DNA of 64,000 nt from Paracentrotus lividus (GCA_940671915.1 CALNVZ010003434.1:16696059-16760058); one strand, 5' to 3'; shown: positions 36,738-47,361, counted from the stretch's first letter. The notes: a model not told the origin generated them from the sequence alone. Numbers and translations are program-made.

Positions 36738-37276
36738 AGGGAATTATTCCCTCAAGAAATTAGCTTCATGAATAATCTGTGAGACAAACCCCAGAACATA
36801 TTGGAAAGTTTCAGAAAAATCAAGGAAGATAAGTAGAGATTATGAATTTTCAGATTGAGACATCACTTATGATATGGAGATCCTCCAATCGCAACGCCAA
36901 CCAGATGTGTGATGTAATCAGGAGATCTTCCTATCTATTGACACATTGTACATAAACATCCTCTTCTTTTCTGATTCTAAAGGGAGAATAAAGAAACTTT
37001 TTAGGGATAAAGAAAAGCTGTTCTATCATTTAAAGAAAAATAAAGAAGACATTTTGAATAGTTTTGGTGCACACCATATGGGGAGTTCTCCCTTTGTGAC
37101 ACCACAAATGGTGACCGCGTTGCCAATGGGAGATTTCCTATGTCATTAGAGATCTCAATATTCAAATATTCATAACTTTCTCATTTATCCGATTTTCACC
37201 AAATCTTCACTAATGTGCTTATTTGATTTTTCTGCATCCACAGTAAGCCAACTATCTACAAAGGGACAATTCTCCT
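36738..37276. mobile_element. TTAA-flanked palindromic MITE, same family type as 3784
   Basis: Flanked by TTAA (36734-36737 and 37277-37280), ends AGGGAATTATTCCC and GGGACAATTCTCCT (imperfect inverted). Inner phrases 'gagattatgaattttcagat' and 'caaatattcataactttctc' resemble the arms of the element in the LINE. About 540 bp. Confidence 0.7.
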
Positions 37277-38064
37277 TTAAGTTCAGTTTTTTCCAATTTA
37301 TCTATTTAATTTCTGTTTCCATACAATCCAACTTCTTGTTACTACAAAATGTATGATTGGATTTCCCTTTAAACAATTGCTTCAACCTGTACTTCAAAAC
37401 AAAAAGCACTTGAAGATGAACAAAACAAAAAAAAAAACGATATACAGAAACACTTCTTGCCTTTTGAATATCTGAAACCGATACAAGCAATCAAAACCTA
37501 GGTACATGTACTTAAAGTAGCAACTAGTACAAGATTCCTACATGACTATATAATACTCCATTTCCATGCCTTTGTAAGCAAATCCTTTGAGCATTGGACA
37601 TGTTTTAACTTATCATACCATTACAATGGGTTCATTTTGGGTCCCTTAAAATGCTAAAACAATAGCTTATGTGGTGGTCACAAGAAATTACAATGTGCAA
37701 CTTTCTACGACAGACTTTGTAGAAAAATTCTACATTGAACACACCTTCTTTTCCAGACATCATTCACATGCATGTTGTAAGTGCAACCTGCAGGATGTTT
37801 CTTTTCCTACAGATATGTAGGAATCGCAGAAACTCTACGATGGCCACAAGAAACCTGATTGCAAAACAAGCTACATGTACGTTACACGCACTTGCCACTT
37901 AGTCTGCGATCAATTGTGACCAACGCTTTACATGACTTACATTGTAAGATACATGTATATAGCGATTCTTACTAAGCATACGCATACATGTAGATACTTT
38001 AGAATGAAGTTCATTTAAACAATTTCGTTACTAGATTGAAAATAAAATGAAAATAGAAACTTAC

Positions 38065-38276
38065 CGGTGTGTTCTGGTTTGAGTTGTGCCTCATGTTCAC
38101 ATTGCCTCCATTCTTCAAGTTGGCATTCTCAGCCACATCTCCATAATCATCGTCCGAACACACGCTGTCGTACACCGGCTCATTGTCTTCAATGCAGGCT
38201 ATGTTTCCAGGTGATGTGGGTGACTTTTCAGGTGCGGGAGGGATGGGTGGCGGCTCTCTCACAATCTCAACTTGAT
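38065..38276 (-). CDS. GIT exon: Pro-rich and acidic 'YDSV' linker
   Basis: 212 nucleotides between 'atttccag' and 'gtaagt'. Reads (D)QVEIVREPPPIPPAPEK, SPTSPGNIACIEDNEP, VYDSVCSDDDYGDV, then an Asn-rich tail. VYDSVCSDDDYG matches HDYDSVASDEDTD of vertebrate GIT1, between the SHD and the coiled coil. Phase 1 in, phase 0 out. Three partial copies of the start of this exon follow at higher coordinates; only this copy has both splice sites and the full frame. Confidence 0.92.
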
Positions 38277-38332
38277 CTGGAAATGATAAATATGAAAAGG
38301 GTTCAAATTATCCACCAAAAATAGTAGCAAAG

Positions 38333-38478
38333 AGCCACATCTCCATAATCATCGTCAGAACACACGCTGTCGTACACCGGCTCATTGTCTTCAATGCACG
38401 CTATGTTTCCAGGTGACGTGGGCAACTTTTCAGGTGCAGGCGGGATGGGTGGCGGCTTACGTACAATCTTAACTTGAT
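38333..38478 (-). pseudogene. Partial copy of GIT exon 38065 (copy 2)
   Basis: Has its own acceptor ('aaatttag') and reads (D)QVKIVRKPPPIPPAPEK, then LPTSPGNIACIEDNEP and VYDSVCSDDDYGDV without a stop, but breaks off at that point with no convincing donor. Two or three substitutions separate it from the functional copy 202 bases away. Without the tail and donor it would not splice normally. Confidence 0.85.
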
Positions 38479-38511
38479 CTAAATTTAGAAGTAATAAATA
38501 TAAAAAGGGTT

Positions 38512-38570
38512 CTTATGTAGGAGACTTTTCTGGTGTGGGAGTGATGGGTCTCTGATAATCTCAACTTGAT
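38512..38570 (-). pseudogene. Short partial copy of GIT exon 38065 (copy 3)
   Basis: Carries the acceptor ('tttctag') and about 55 bases of the exon start (QVEIIRD), with internal loss that breaks the frame, so the Pro-rich part is garbled. Confidence 0.75.
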
Positions 38571-38607
38571 CTAGAAATGATTAATATGAAAAAGATCTTA
38601 ATTAACA

Positions 38608-38687
38608 GGCTATGTTTCCAGGTGACGTGGGAGACTTTTCAGGTGCGGGAGGGATGGGTGGCGGCTCTCTCACAATCTCAACTTGAT
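38608..38687 (-). pseudogene. Partial copy of GIT exon 38065 (copy 4)
   Basis: With acceptor 'tttctag' it reads (D)QVEIVREPPPIPPAPEK and SPTSPGNIAC, then a stop within intron-like sequence. The protein-level match to the functional exon is perfect over its length. If used as a terminal exon it would truncate GIT after the SHD; there is no evidence for that. Confidence 0.82.
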
Positions 38688-38690
38688 CTA

Positions 38691-40930
38691 GAAATGATTC
38701 AAAAGAAACTGTTACATTGAAGAACTAAGAGACATCATTGATTGCGGTGCAGAATACTTTCCAGATGCAAAAGATCATGGCAGCTTTGATATAATCTCAA
38801 TTTAAAACTGGGAAAAAATTTCAATGACACTGCTAGTAATGATAAGACTTTATGTAGCATCTTAACATCAGGAGATTCTTGCAGTAGACTGGGTACTGGC
38901 ACATGCAGGTGCAACACACTGGGTGAACTCCCTACTCTTTTGAAAATAGTGTATTGGTTTTAACATGCATGGGTTGTGACTCCACTATGAAGTTGACCAA
39001 TATTCACGTCCTCATCCGATTGCACGGAGAATTTCTCCAACTGCATTTAAACCAGCACTGAATACAGCGGTGAAGCACGCTTATGCGTGCAACGCGATCA
39101 CCAGTTTCGTAAGACGACTGTCTACAATGTAGATGCACAGGACTCAATCCACGCTGCCTTCATACATGGTAGCTCCATCTTTTTTGGTAACCATGACGAC
39201 CTTGGAAACAGAACAGGTGCATAAATAGATATTTCAAGTAAACACAACAAAAAAAATCATCAAACATAAATTTATAATTTCCAAGGCAAAATTTCCAGTT
39301 GTATCTTCCACAAGAACTTCATGAGAAACAAAAATTAAATCCAAGTATTAAACAAACACTAACAAGTTACACAGTCTCCCATGCTTAGATCCACAAGGAG
39401 TGGCATTGTAAAGTTTCATGTGAGTGCTGCCTTACCCAACATGTACGCTCTATTCCCATATCAGAACAGAAGAGGGTTTTATTTCATCTTTTTTTTTTCT
39501 TCGAAAGGAAACGATAAGGCACATCTTATTTGTTCATTTCATAATTTCATTGGATTGGATATTTCCTCCATCCAAAGCATGTGATAAGAAGGAACGGGTA
39601 GGAAAGGAGGAAGAAGGGGGTTGGTTGTGAAAGTGTCTTATCAAATTCCATGTGTGGAGGTTTTGAATAGGATTTGTGCTCCATCGGGACTATCCAACCT
39701 TCCAGCACTTAAAGGGACGGTCATGAATTTGAGAAGTTTGATAGGTAAACATACACATAGTAAATTCTTTTAATTCTCTCTTCTATACTCAGTCCATATT
39801 ATTGGAAAAATTCATTTCTCATATCTGTTGTAGCACTATCAATCATGCATATTTGTATCCTTTGAGGGATCTTTATACAATTTTTTTTTTTTTAATAATC
39901 ATAATCTTCATGTTTTCCTTTAAAGATTTATACTCTTTGTAATGTAAATTGACATTACATCCTGCCTGTGGTAGACAAAAAGGTATCAAGTCTTGGATCT
40001 ATCCCCCTCCCATAAAATTGTGACTCGTGATCAGAAGACGTAAGAAGGTGGAGACAAAGAAAAACAGAAGAAAACCAAAGTTTAAAAGAATATACATGTT
40101 ATTAGAACAGAATAAACAAATATAAGGTGATGAATGAATATAAAAACAACAAATCAAGAGGAATGAAAGAGAAAGAAAACATTAAATGAACATACAAAAG
40201 AAAATAGGACTTGTTAGATTTGGGATATGCAAATTTTTATTAGAATTTATTAGAAATATAATCAATAAAAACACAAATAGCTCCTTGTTTTGAGGAACAA
40301 GCTATTTTCATTTTCTCTCCATTTATTTATCAAAAGATCTGTTAACTTGATTATTGTAAAAACACGATTAAAAACAAAAACTGAAACCGATACCAACAGG
40401 TTTATAACATGATTTCTATAAGAGCTACATTGTACTTATTTTCAATGAGTAATAAACATTGAGTTCATACAAAGTACACATGAAGAATGCTATAGCTTGC
40501 ATGCAGAACACAAGTCACCGTTATGCCTGTAGAGTAGTACCTGCCAATTATCTCTCAAATTACAATGTATAGGGAAGACTCAGCTAAAAATACATGTAGT
40601 TAAAGGAGATTAATACCCACACCATGAATGAGCCATTTAATAAGGATCATTGGTCAAAAAAAAAAAAAGATACATGGTTAGATCTGCAAGATTTTATCAA
40701 TTTATTGCAATATGCCATGTCCACTGGAACAATGATAGCAATCGACAGGTTCAAAAATTATATCATGAACATTCTAATTCTAAGACCAATGTGTGTGCCA
40801 AGTTGCATGAGCATTGGTCAAAAAATGAGGAAGTCATTTGATGTGCAATATTTGCAACAGAACAACTCCCCTTCAACCACTTGACTGACCAACACACCAA
40901 TTCCTATATAATCTCTCCATACTTCATTTG
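38691..40930. other. Intron sequence, nothing recognised
   Basis: AT-rich GIT intron with short poly-A and poly-T tracts; no terminal repeats or protein-like frames seen. Confidence 0.4.
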
Positions 40931-40937
40931 AGGATCT

Positions 40938-41035
40938 AGGACAACTACCCCTGGACAACTATCCCCACCAAAAATCTAACACCTAACCATAACCCTATTT
41001 CTGGGGTTAGTTGTCTTGTGGGGTAGTTGTCCTGA
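40938..41035. mobile_element. Small MITE, AGGACAACTACCCC family, copy 2
   Basis: Ends 'aggacaactacccc' and 'ggggtagttgtcct', and has the same middle 'ataaccctatttctgggg' as the copy at 30022. Ends about 75 bases from the donor of the exon at 41114. Confidence 0.7.
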
Positions 41036-41113
41036 TACATTTATTTGGAGGTAGGTTAACTCTATGCTCGTATTTAAACAGGTTCTCAAACCCCCTGCAG
41101 GGTTATTTCTTAC

Positions 41114-41228
41114 CTCCGTGCCGTGACAGGGTTAGGTTGCCCTGTTGTCTTCTCTTAGCTTCTTTCAGGATGTCGATGATGAGGGTTGCAAACTCCCTGG
41201 AGCTAAATCTGGCAAGCTTTTGTCTCCC
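41114..41228 (-). CDS. GIT exon: second SHD repeat
   Basis: 115 nucleotides between 'gaattcag' and 'gtaaga'. Reads GRQKLARFSSREFATLIIDI, then LKEAKRRQQGNL; human GIT1 has GRQKLARFNAREFATLIIDI. This Spa2-homology repeat takes part in binding PIX, among others. Phase 0 in, phase 1 out. Confidence 0.97.
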
Positions 41229-41654
41229 CTGAATTCAGAGAAAGAGAAAATAGAGAAGGGTGGATAATAATTATGTAAGGTGGCATTGACGGTAGTCGGA
41301 GACAGAAGCTCAGATGGACGGATGGCATAAAACAATTAATAGGCCTCTCTCTCGTTTCATCTCACCGTTTGGCACAAGACAGAGATATTTGGAAAACATC
41401 ATCAACAGGGTCACAAAGGGTCAGACTCGACCTGTGTGATAATGATTAATCGGATACAATTTATACAGTCACAAGGACATCAACCACACATGCATTTGCA
41501 GTTGTTTGAGCTCAGTTCTACACCTACTATTTGAAAGGAAGATGAGCTCATTTGACATTTGTTGTCATAAATTTCCAAAGATAGGACGAGAGGGTTGCAA
41601 GTTATTTTCTTAAAATTGCCCTCTGACCACAAGGAATTTTGTGCTTTGATCTTC

Positions 41655-41781
41655 GGGGCATTTCATCAAAGGACTTGTTGGACATTTATCCAACAAATTC
41701 ACTCTCAGCCAATCAGTTGCAAGCATTTCAGTAGCTTATAACAGTTTGTCGAATAAAACGTCCGACAAGTCCTTTCATGAT
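41655..41781. mobile_element. Palindromic MITE (GACTTGTCGGACATTT family), copy 3
   Basis: 'ggcatttcatcaaaggactt' to 'cgacaagtcctttcatga', same orientation as the copy at 20455. More diverged at its right end. Confidence 0.8.
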
Positions 41782-41796
41782 GTGGTCTAGTCGCAC

Positions 41797-41874
41797 CTTG
41801 ATCCAGTGTCTCCTGTTTGCTAGGGGGTCTCGGTGGGAGAATCTCAGACTTGGATGTTTCTGAGGTTGAAGGCT
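41797..41874 (-). CDS. Candidate cassette exon of GIT
   Basis: A 78-nucleotide block between acceptor 'attttcag' and donor 'gtgcga', lying between the two phase-0 exons at 42015 and 41114. Inclusion keeps frame and adds 26 residues (SLQPQKHPSLRFSHRDPLAN and RRHWIK). Another frame is also open and looks more like a linker (PSTSETSKSEILPPRPPSKQ) but does not suit the neighbours' phases. Vertebrate GIT has nothing between these exons. It may be an alternative exon or chance. Confidence 0.3.
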
Positions 41875-42014
41875 CTGAAAATATTCTTGAAGGAAATGTG
41901 GTTTATTGTTGCTGTCTTGTTTGTTATTGCTGATATATTTTTATTCATTTAATTTTATTTTTGGAGGAGGGGATGGGTTTGGGGACTCGCCCAAAACTGA
42001 ATAAAGAAGCATAC

Positions 42015-42109
42015 CTGATTTCTTGTTGCTGATAGTTCCGGATTGAGTGGTAGAAAGGGAACCGACCTATCGCCACCAACCAGGCTAGGTTTGTTCAGAG
42101 ATACCCATA
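42015..42109 (-). CDS. GIT exon between the SHD repeats
   Basis: 95 nucleotides between 'gataacag' and 'gtatgc'. Reads (V/L)WVSLNKPSLVGGDRS, then VPFLPLNPELSATRNQ, against VPFLPVNPEYSATRNQ in human GIT1. Begins with two bases of a split codon and ends in phase 0. Confidence 0.95.
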
Positions 42110-42247
42110 CTGTTATCAAAAGAAAAATTCCAAGAAAGGGATAAGATGAAAAGTAATTTACGCTTTGTATACACAGTCTAATATTATTGGAAAATTAGAT
42201 GAACGATGTAATTGTTATTTTCACACAACCAAGAAAGCTTTTCGTCG

Positions 42248-42356
42248 GCTAAGAACCAGAAGGGCGCTATTACAGATCAAAGACGTTCCATTGAGAACCA
42301 GAAGGGCGCTATTACCATTGACTTTGTACAACAATAGCGCCCTTCTGTTTCTCAAC
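42248..42356. mobile_element. AGAACCAGAAGGGCGCTATT repeat
   Basis: 'gaaccagaagggcgctatta' occurs twice in direct orientation (about 42253 and 42295) and once inverted ('aatagcgcccttctg', about 42333). A related hairpin with 'agaaccagaagggcat' lies at about 22560-22616. Confidence 0.65.
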
Positions 42357-42639
42357 GGAACATCTCATTTCTCATTATCATGCAAAAATAACACGTTTTT
42401 CTCTTTATCATGCAAAACTAACAAGTCTTTATCATTATCATACAAAAATAAGTCTTTCTCATTATCATGCTAAACTAACTATTTCCACGCTTGGAGTAAC
42501 TACTAAATTTTTTGTATGTTTACATAAATGTGGTCTATTTGTCAGCTTTTACATTTGCGAAAGGGGGTGGGTAGAGTTGTTATTTGGCTATCCATGCACA
42601 TCAAAATATGATGATTCATTCATTTCTTTTACAACTTAC

Positions 42640-42712
42640 ATGAATCTAGTTCTCTCCTGTCTACTTCATCGTATACATCCATGGCTAGCTCCTCAAATAA
42701 ATGATTACTCAG
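42640..42712 (-). CDS. GIT exon: first SHD repeat, end
   Basis: 73 nucleotides between 'tttacag' and 'gtaagt'. Reads LSNHLFEELAMDVYDEVDRR followed by ELDS. Human GIT1 has LSNRLFEELAMDVYDEVDRR. Phase 0 in, phase 1 out. Confidence 0.97.
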
Positions 42713-43182
42713 CTGTAAAGGATTAATAATAATAACAAAAAAAAGAATACTGGAATAAAAATCTATCACGATCAGGTGCTACACTGTAGGTGATGTAACC
42801 TGAAATGACCAAAATTAAAACTTTCAAAGAGTTATTGCTTAAAGGAGGAATTCTCCTTTTTTATTACATTAACATGTCATTCGAAATATATCCTGAGGAG
42901 AAAATTAAAAAAAATTTTTTTAAGAGAGATATATATGGAAACTCAAGTACATGTATTTCTAAATAACATTTCATGTAAACAAAAAAAATAAATAAAAAAT
43001 ATGACAAAGTTTTAATGTCCCTGTCCATTCTTGACTAATTGACTGAAAAAATCATACATTTCCTAACTATTTATGAATAATCATAAGTCTGCTTTCTGTT
43101 CAACACATCATCAAATTGTTCTTCATTATTATGTAACAGTCACACCACTCAACATTAAAAAAAAAATTAAAAAAAATCTTAC

Positions 43183-43280
43183 ACTTTGAAGTTTTTTCCT
43201 GGCCTGGTCTGCAGCATCTGATCTATCTAACGAACCATCAGCCATCTCAGGTATCAAGAAATGAATGTTAGATGAGTGAT
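43183..43280 (-). CDS. GIT exon: first SHD repeat, start
   Basis: 98 nucleotides between 'ccttcag' and 'gtaaga'. Reads (D)HSSNIHFLIPEMADGS, then LDRSDAADQARKKLQS; compare HYIIPQMADSLDLSELAKAA in GIT1. Phase 1 in, phase 0 out. Confidence 0.95.
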
Positions 43281-43400
43281 CTGAAGGAGAATGATAATAA
43301 AAGAACATTGTAATAGATATATACATTAAACTGGCAATGTCATGTTATAATCATCAAGGGGAAAAAAACACATTTGCTAGCATCGTTGCTTTCCCAACCA

Positions 43401-43726
43401 ATATCATCATCATCATCATCATTATCAACAACATCATGAACATAATTGCTAATGTCCTCATCAAACAATATAATCTTCAAAATCATCATCTTACCATCAT
43501 CTTCTCCTTTACCCACTTCTTTATAATCCTCACCATACTTCTCCTCCTTGTTAACATCACCATCATCATCATCATCATTACAACCTTGGCATCATCACCA
43601 TCAACAACAGCACCAACAACAACGTCATCGTCGTCGTCATCATCATCACCACCATCACCACCTCACCACCACCATCATCACCATCATCACCACCACAAGC
43701 AACATCACTACCACCACAACCACTAC

Positions 43727-43776
<50 letters not shown>

Positions 43777-43845
43777 CCATCATCACCATCATCATCACCA
43801 TCATCATAATCATCATCATCATCACCATCACCATCATCACCATTA
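43401..43845. repeat. (ATC)n/(CAC)n microsatellite
   Basis: Long interrupted trinucleotide array of 'atc' and 'acc' in a GIT intron of about 720 bases between the exons at 43183 and 43998. Its frames give meaningless His, Ser/Thr or Met/Val runs. Confidence 0.92.
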
Positions 43846-43851
43846 GCTCAA

Positions 43852-43905
43852 CTCCTGTCTGTACCTGGTCTCTTGCCACACCCAAAAATTGTGGGTCAGC
43901 AAGCT
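43852..43905 (-). pseudogene. Fragment of GIT exon 43998 with its splice donor
   Basis: On the minus strand 'tgtggcaagagaccag' followed by 'gtacag' matches the exon end 'tgtggcaagagaccag' followed by 'gtacgt'. Upstream bases 'gacccacaatttttgggtg' are a diverged copy of 'gactcacattctttgta'. It is too short and diverged to act as an exon, and lacks an acceptor. Confidence 0.7.
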
Positions 43906-43997
43906 CTCATGAACCTTAAACATCACACCGCCTTCATTACCACCATTATCAATACCAACAATACTACCGACATTATCTTCACAACTCTTACACGTAC

Positions 43998-44092
43998 CTG
44001 GTCTCTTGCCACATACAAAGAATGTGAGTCTATCAGTGAGTTCATACTGGCATTGAATCAGTCTTTCTGCTAGCTCCAGATGGCCTTCATCC
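43998..44092 (-). CDS. GIT exon: end of ankyrin repeats
   Basis: 95 nucleotides between 'tttccag' and 'gtacgt'. Reads DEGHLELAERLIQCQYELTD, then RLTFFVCGKRPD; human GIT1 has AGHHELAERLVECQYELTDR. Phase 2 in, phase 1 out. A fragment of its 3' part with the donor recurs at 43852-43905. Confidence 0.96.
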
Positions 44093-45246
44093 CTGGAAAT
44101 GAAAAGAAAGGACAGAATTAATACACATTCTGTACAAAAAATTGTTATTGCTTTTTAGGGCTCTGTATCAAAAGTTATTGAACCGAATAATGGGCAATTG
44201 TAGTCAATGGGTAGAGTCTAACTCATATTTAGATTCAGTCTCAGATTTTAATTCCTCTGAGAAACATAAATATGCATGTATGATCTTTTAAATGTATAAT
44301 GATACAATCAACCATAACACTGAGAGAAAGAACACAAGAAGAAGAAGAAGACCTTTCATGCAATCTGCATACACTGTATATATGGGGTCAGATGTGATCA
44401 TAGTTTATGTCCCTCCAACTTGGAGAGAGAGATGGAGAAAGCTATTTATAGCTGCTGGCATGGTGTCCTGAACAGGACTCCGGCACCAGTACTTCACACA
44501 GGTGCAAAACTTAGAGAGAGACAATCATGGAGTTTACGATGCAGAGAATGAAATGCTAGATTTGTTCTCTCTGTTGATGTAAGTGTGAATTTTATACAAG
44601 AAAAGTTGGTAACGCTGTTGCCAAATCATCAGGATCAAATCTATTATATGTATTTCTGAAATTATCTTGACCTCACATTTAGAGGTGCAAAGCAAGAAAA
44701 AAGGTTTGATTTTTATTCTGAAATGATTTATACTGTTTTGTTTCGACAAAAAAAATAACAAGATTACAGAAACTTGCTAGAACTCATGTTTATCAAAAAA
44801 CCACAATTACATATACCATGTACATTGAGATATTGTTTGGGTGAAGTGTTCTCAAATCGTTTTTTTTTTTTTTTTGCTCATTACTCAGCAAATGTATACT
44901 TTCTAGCCAAAAAATTATTGGAAGTACATCATTCATATCAAGTTTTCAACATTTGGGATGCTTTTGTTTTATTCTATTATGGTAAAACCGGAAATGCTTG
45001 TGTGCACGCAGTTTCAAGAATTTCCCGAGGAGGCAAGATTCACATTTACGTTAAATGCCTACAAAAGTGTAAGCCTACACAATGCATTTGAATGCTAGTA
45101 CAATACTGTACAAGTAAGGTGATGGTCAGAAATTCAAGAAAGATTCATTCTGTAAGAATGTCTGTCGGCTACAATTTGTGAAAAGTTCATGTCCCAAATG
45201 TTTCTGGCTTTACAGTATTTTCTTTCTTTATTGGAACTCAGGATTA

Positions 45247-45642
45247 CTGTATAAGTGGTTTCTTTCGTGACGGTTTTATTTCGTGAATCGGGATGCGACC
45301 ACAAATTTAACATTGCGCGAAAAGGTTTTGAACAGTACCGCGTATTTATAAACGCTAGCAAATGTTTTGAACTCCATGCGCTCGTGGAGCAGAGTTGTCT
45401 ATGCAGCGCTATTAATAGCACACAAAATAATACAGCGCGATGCGTGGATGACTGGTATGTAGGTCAAATAAATTCAGGTAGTAAATCTTTCTTCCATTTT
45501 ACTGTCTTTTTATAAATACTTATATAGTTCTAGTTACTTTTAATTCCAGATTTTGCGAACCGAGAATTTAACATCGCGCGAAAATGTCGGGACCCCCGCC
45601 AACCGCGAAAATATCTGTACGCGAAAAAAAACACTTATACAG
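45247..45642. mobile_element. TA-flanked MITE with CTGTATAAGTG ends
   Basis: Left CTGTATAAGTGGTTTCTTTC and right AAACACTTATACAG, with TA on both sides (45245-45246 and 45643-45644). Inner arms share 'gaatttaacatcgcgcgaaa' / 'aaatttaacattgcgcgaaa' in direct orientation, so the interior is partly duplicated. It ends about 23 bases from a GIT exon. Confidence 0.78.
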
Positions 45643-45665
45643 TAGTTTTTAAATTGTATACTTAC

Positions 45666-45796
45666 TTGGCAAGATCAGCTGGTGTTTGTCCGTCGCTATC
45701 TAGTGCTCCTGGGTCTGCACCATAGACTATCAGCAGCTCACATTGGAGCATCTGACCTTCCTTAGCTGCCACATGAAGAGGTGTGTTACATCTTTC
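45666..45796 (-). CDS. GIT exon: ankyrin repeats
   Basis: 131 nucleotides between 'cccatag' and 'gtaagt'. Reads ERCNTPLHVAAKEGQMLQCE, then LLIVYGADPGALDSDGQTPA. TPLHVAA and DGQTPADLA are classic ankyrin-repeat signatures and match the vertebrate GIT ankyrin block. Phase 0 in, phase 2 out. Confidence 0.97.
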
Positions 45797-45960
45797 CTAT
45801 GGGAGGAAAGATGATGATTTCATTTTAGTGCAAGAAGGTCTTAATTGCATTCAAGTAATCTGGGTGCTACATGAAAATGTTTGTTACACCTCACGAATGA
45901 GAGAAAAATGGCTCACTACACTCAGGATTTCAAGCTGGTTTTTTTTTTCTTTTCTTTTCT

Positions 45961-45992
<32 letters not shown>

Positions 45993-46181
45993 AATGTCTT
46001 ACCTTATTTCCTATATGAATGTTCTTATAATTCTTTTTAATGAATTATATTCAAATAATTTTACCTCCTTTGCATCACGGCCTCTAAAATGTTAGTGGAC
46101 AGCTTACAAATTTAGTAATCACGGAAATATCAATATCCATTGATAAGTATGATGACATTTGACCTTTGACCTCATACTTAC

Positions 46182-46268
46182 TGCATGATAGAAGTTAGCT
46201 AGTCCTCCTAAGGAGAGTAGTCTCAGACATGTCTCTAGGTTACCAGTCCTTACGGCTGAGTGCAGTTG
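46182..46268 (-). CDS. GIT exon: first ankyrin repeat
   Basis: 87 nucleotides between 'tgatacag' and 'gtaagt', phase 0 at both ends. Reads QLHSAVRTGNLETCLRLLSL, then GGLANFYHA; human GIT1 has QLHSSVRTGNLETCLRLLSL. Confidence 0.97.
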
Positions 46269-46559
46269 CTGTATCAAGAACATTCAACATGATTGGATAA
46301 AGAAGAGCCTGAGAGACCATTTATGATCATTACATTTACATGCATATGGGGGGGGGGGGAGAGGAGTGTTTACTCATTTTTTTTTTTTTACAATGCTGTT
46401 GTTTGGTGTTTTGTTCAAAACATTAAATTTGTACAAAAGATGTGGTGGTGAAAAGAAGAATCAGCTGATCAGCTGTCTCACACAGTGTTCAAACTTCAAA
46501 AGTGCCTAGGATTTGGTTGCGTAATGATTACATTTCTATAATTTAATAAAACATATCCA

Positions 46560-46774
46560 GGGGGGTGTTTCACAAAGAGTTAAGTAGACTTAAAAATCGC
46601 ACTTAAATCCCTAGTTGCATGCTTTATAATACGCATTACCTCATTGGATTGTCCAGGCTCAGGGGATGCGCGCCATTGTTAAATCTATCAATTAGATTGC
46701 GCGTAATAAAACAAGATGCGCGTAGAAGTTAAGTGCGACTTTAAGTCTACTTAACTCTTTGTGAAACACCCCCC
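46560..46774. mobile_element. 215-bp MITE, GTTTCACAAAGAGTTAAG family
   Basis: Ends GGGGGGTGTTTCACAAAGAG and its exact inverse CTCTTTGTGAAACACCCCCC. Arms 'ttaagtagacttaaa' / 'tttaagtctacttaa' are inverted. Another copy at 51848-52056 and a terminus at 24232. Confidence 0.87.
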
Positions 46775-46852
46775 TGGTCATATAACGTTTCCATGCCTTT
46801 TAGATCTCCTTCCTCAATTACAAAGATTTGGAAGATAGTCAGTCAGGATTTC

Positions 46853-47361
46853 AAAGGGAAATTCACCCTGGAATTTTATTGGTATTAAAAAATGCAGGAA
46901 AAAAAAAAGGAGTGAAAGTTTGAAGAAAATCGACCCCAAAATAGCGAAGTTATGAATATATGAAGTTTTGATTCTGTGACATCACACATGCGAGCAGCTC
47001 TCCCATGTGTTGTGAATGTAAATTCCATAAATTTGTGTTTTTCATGGTTCTTGATAAAGAAATGGGTAAATACGATAGAGGCATGTTTATGAACATGTAG
47101 GTTTGATGATACATCGACCACACAGGTGAAATAATTAACATTCTTCTGCTAAAATGACATTTTATGGAATTTACAAAATTACATACAGTAACATATAGAG
47201 AGCAGCTCACAAGTATAGTGACCTCACAAAATCAATTGTTTAAATATTCATAACTTTGTTATTTTTTGTTCAATGTTCTTCAAACCTTTCACTCATATTT
47301 TCATCTTATTTTTCTGCATTTTTTAAAAAACAAATTGAAACACAGGGTGAATTTCCCCTTT
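46853..47361. mobile_element. Palindromic MITE, same family as 3784
   Basis: Left 'aaagggaaattcaccctgga' and 'attttattgg' and right 'agggtgaatttcccctt', with inner arms 'agcgaagttatgaatat' / 'atattcataactttgtta'. Termini and interior match the LINE-inserted copy closely; the TTAA flanks are decayed here. It ends about 40 bases from the GIT exon at 47401. Confidence 0.83.

Noticed and set aside
43337-43919. Long His-, Ser/Thr- and Met/Val-rich frames on both strands
   Set aside because: They are readings of an (ATC)n/(CAC)n microsatellite in a GIT intron, not proteins.
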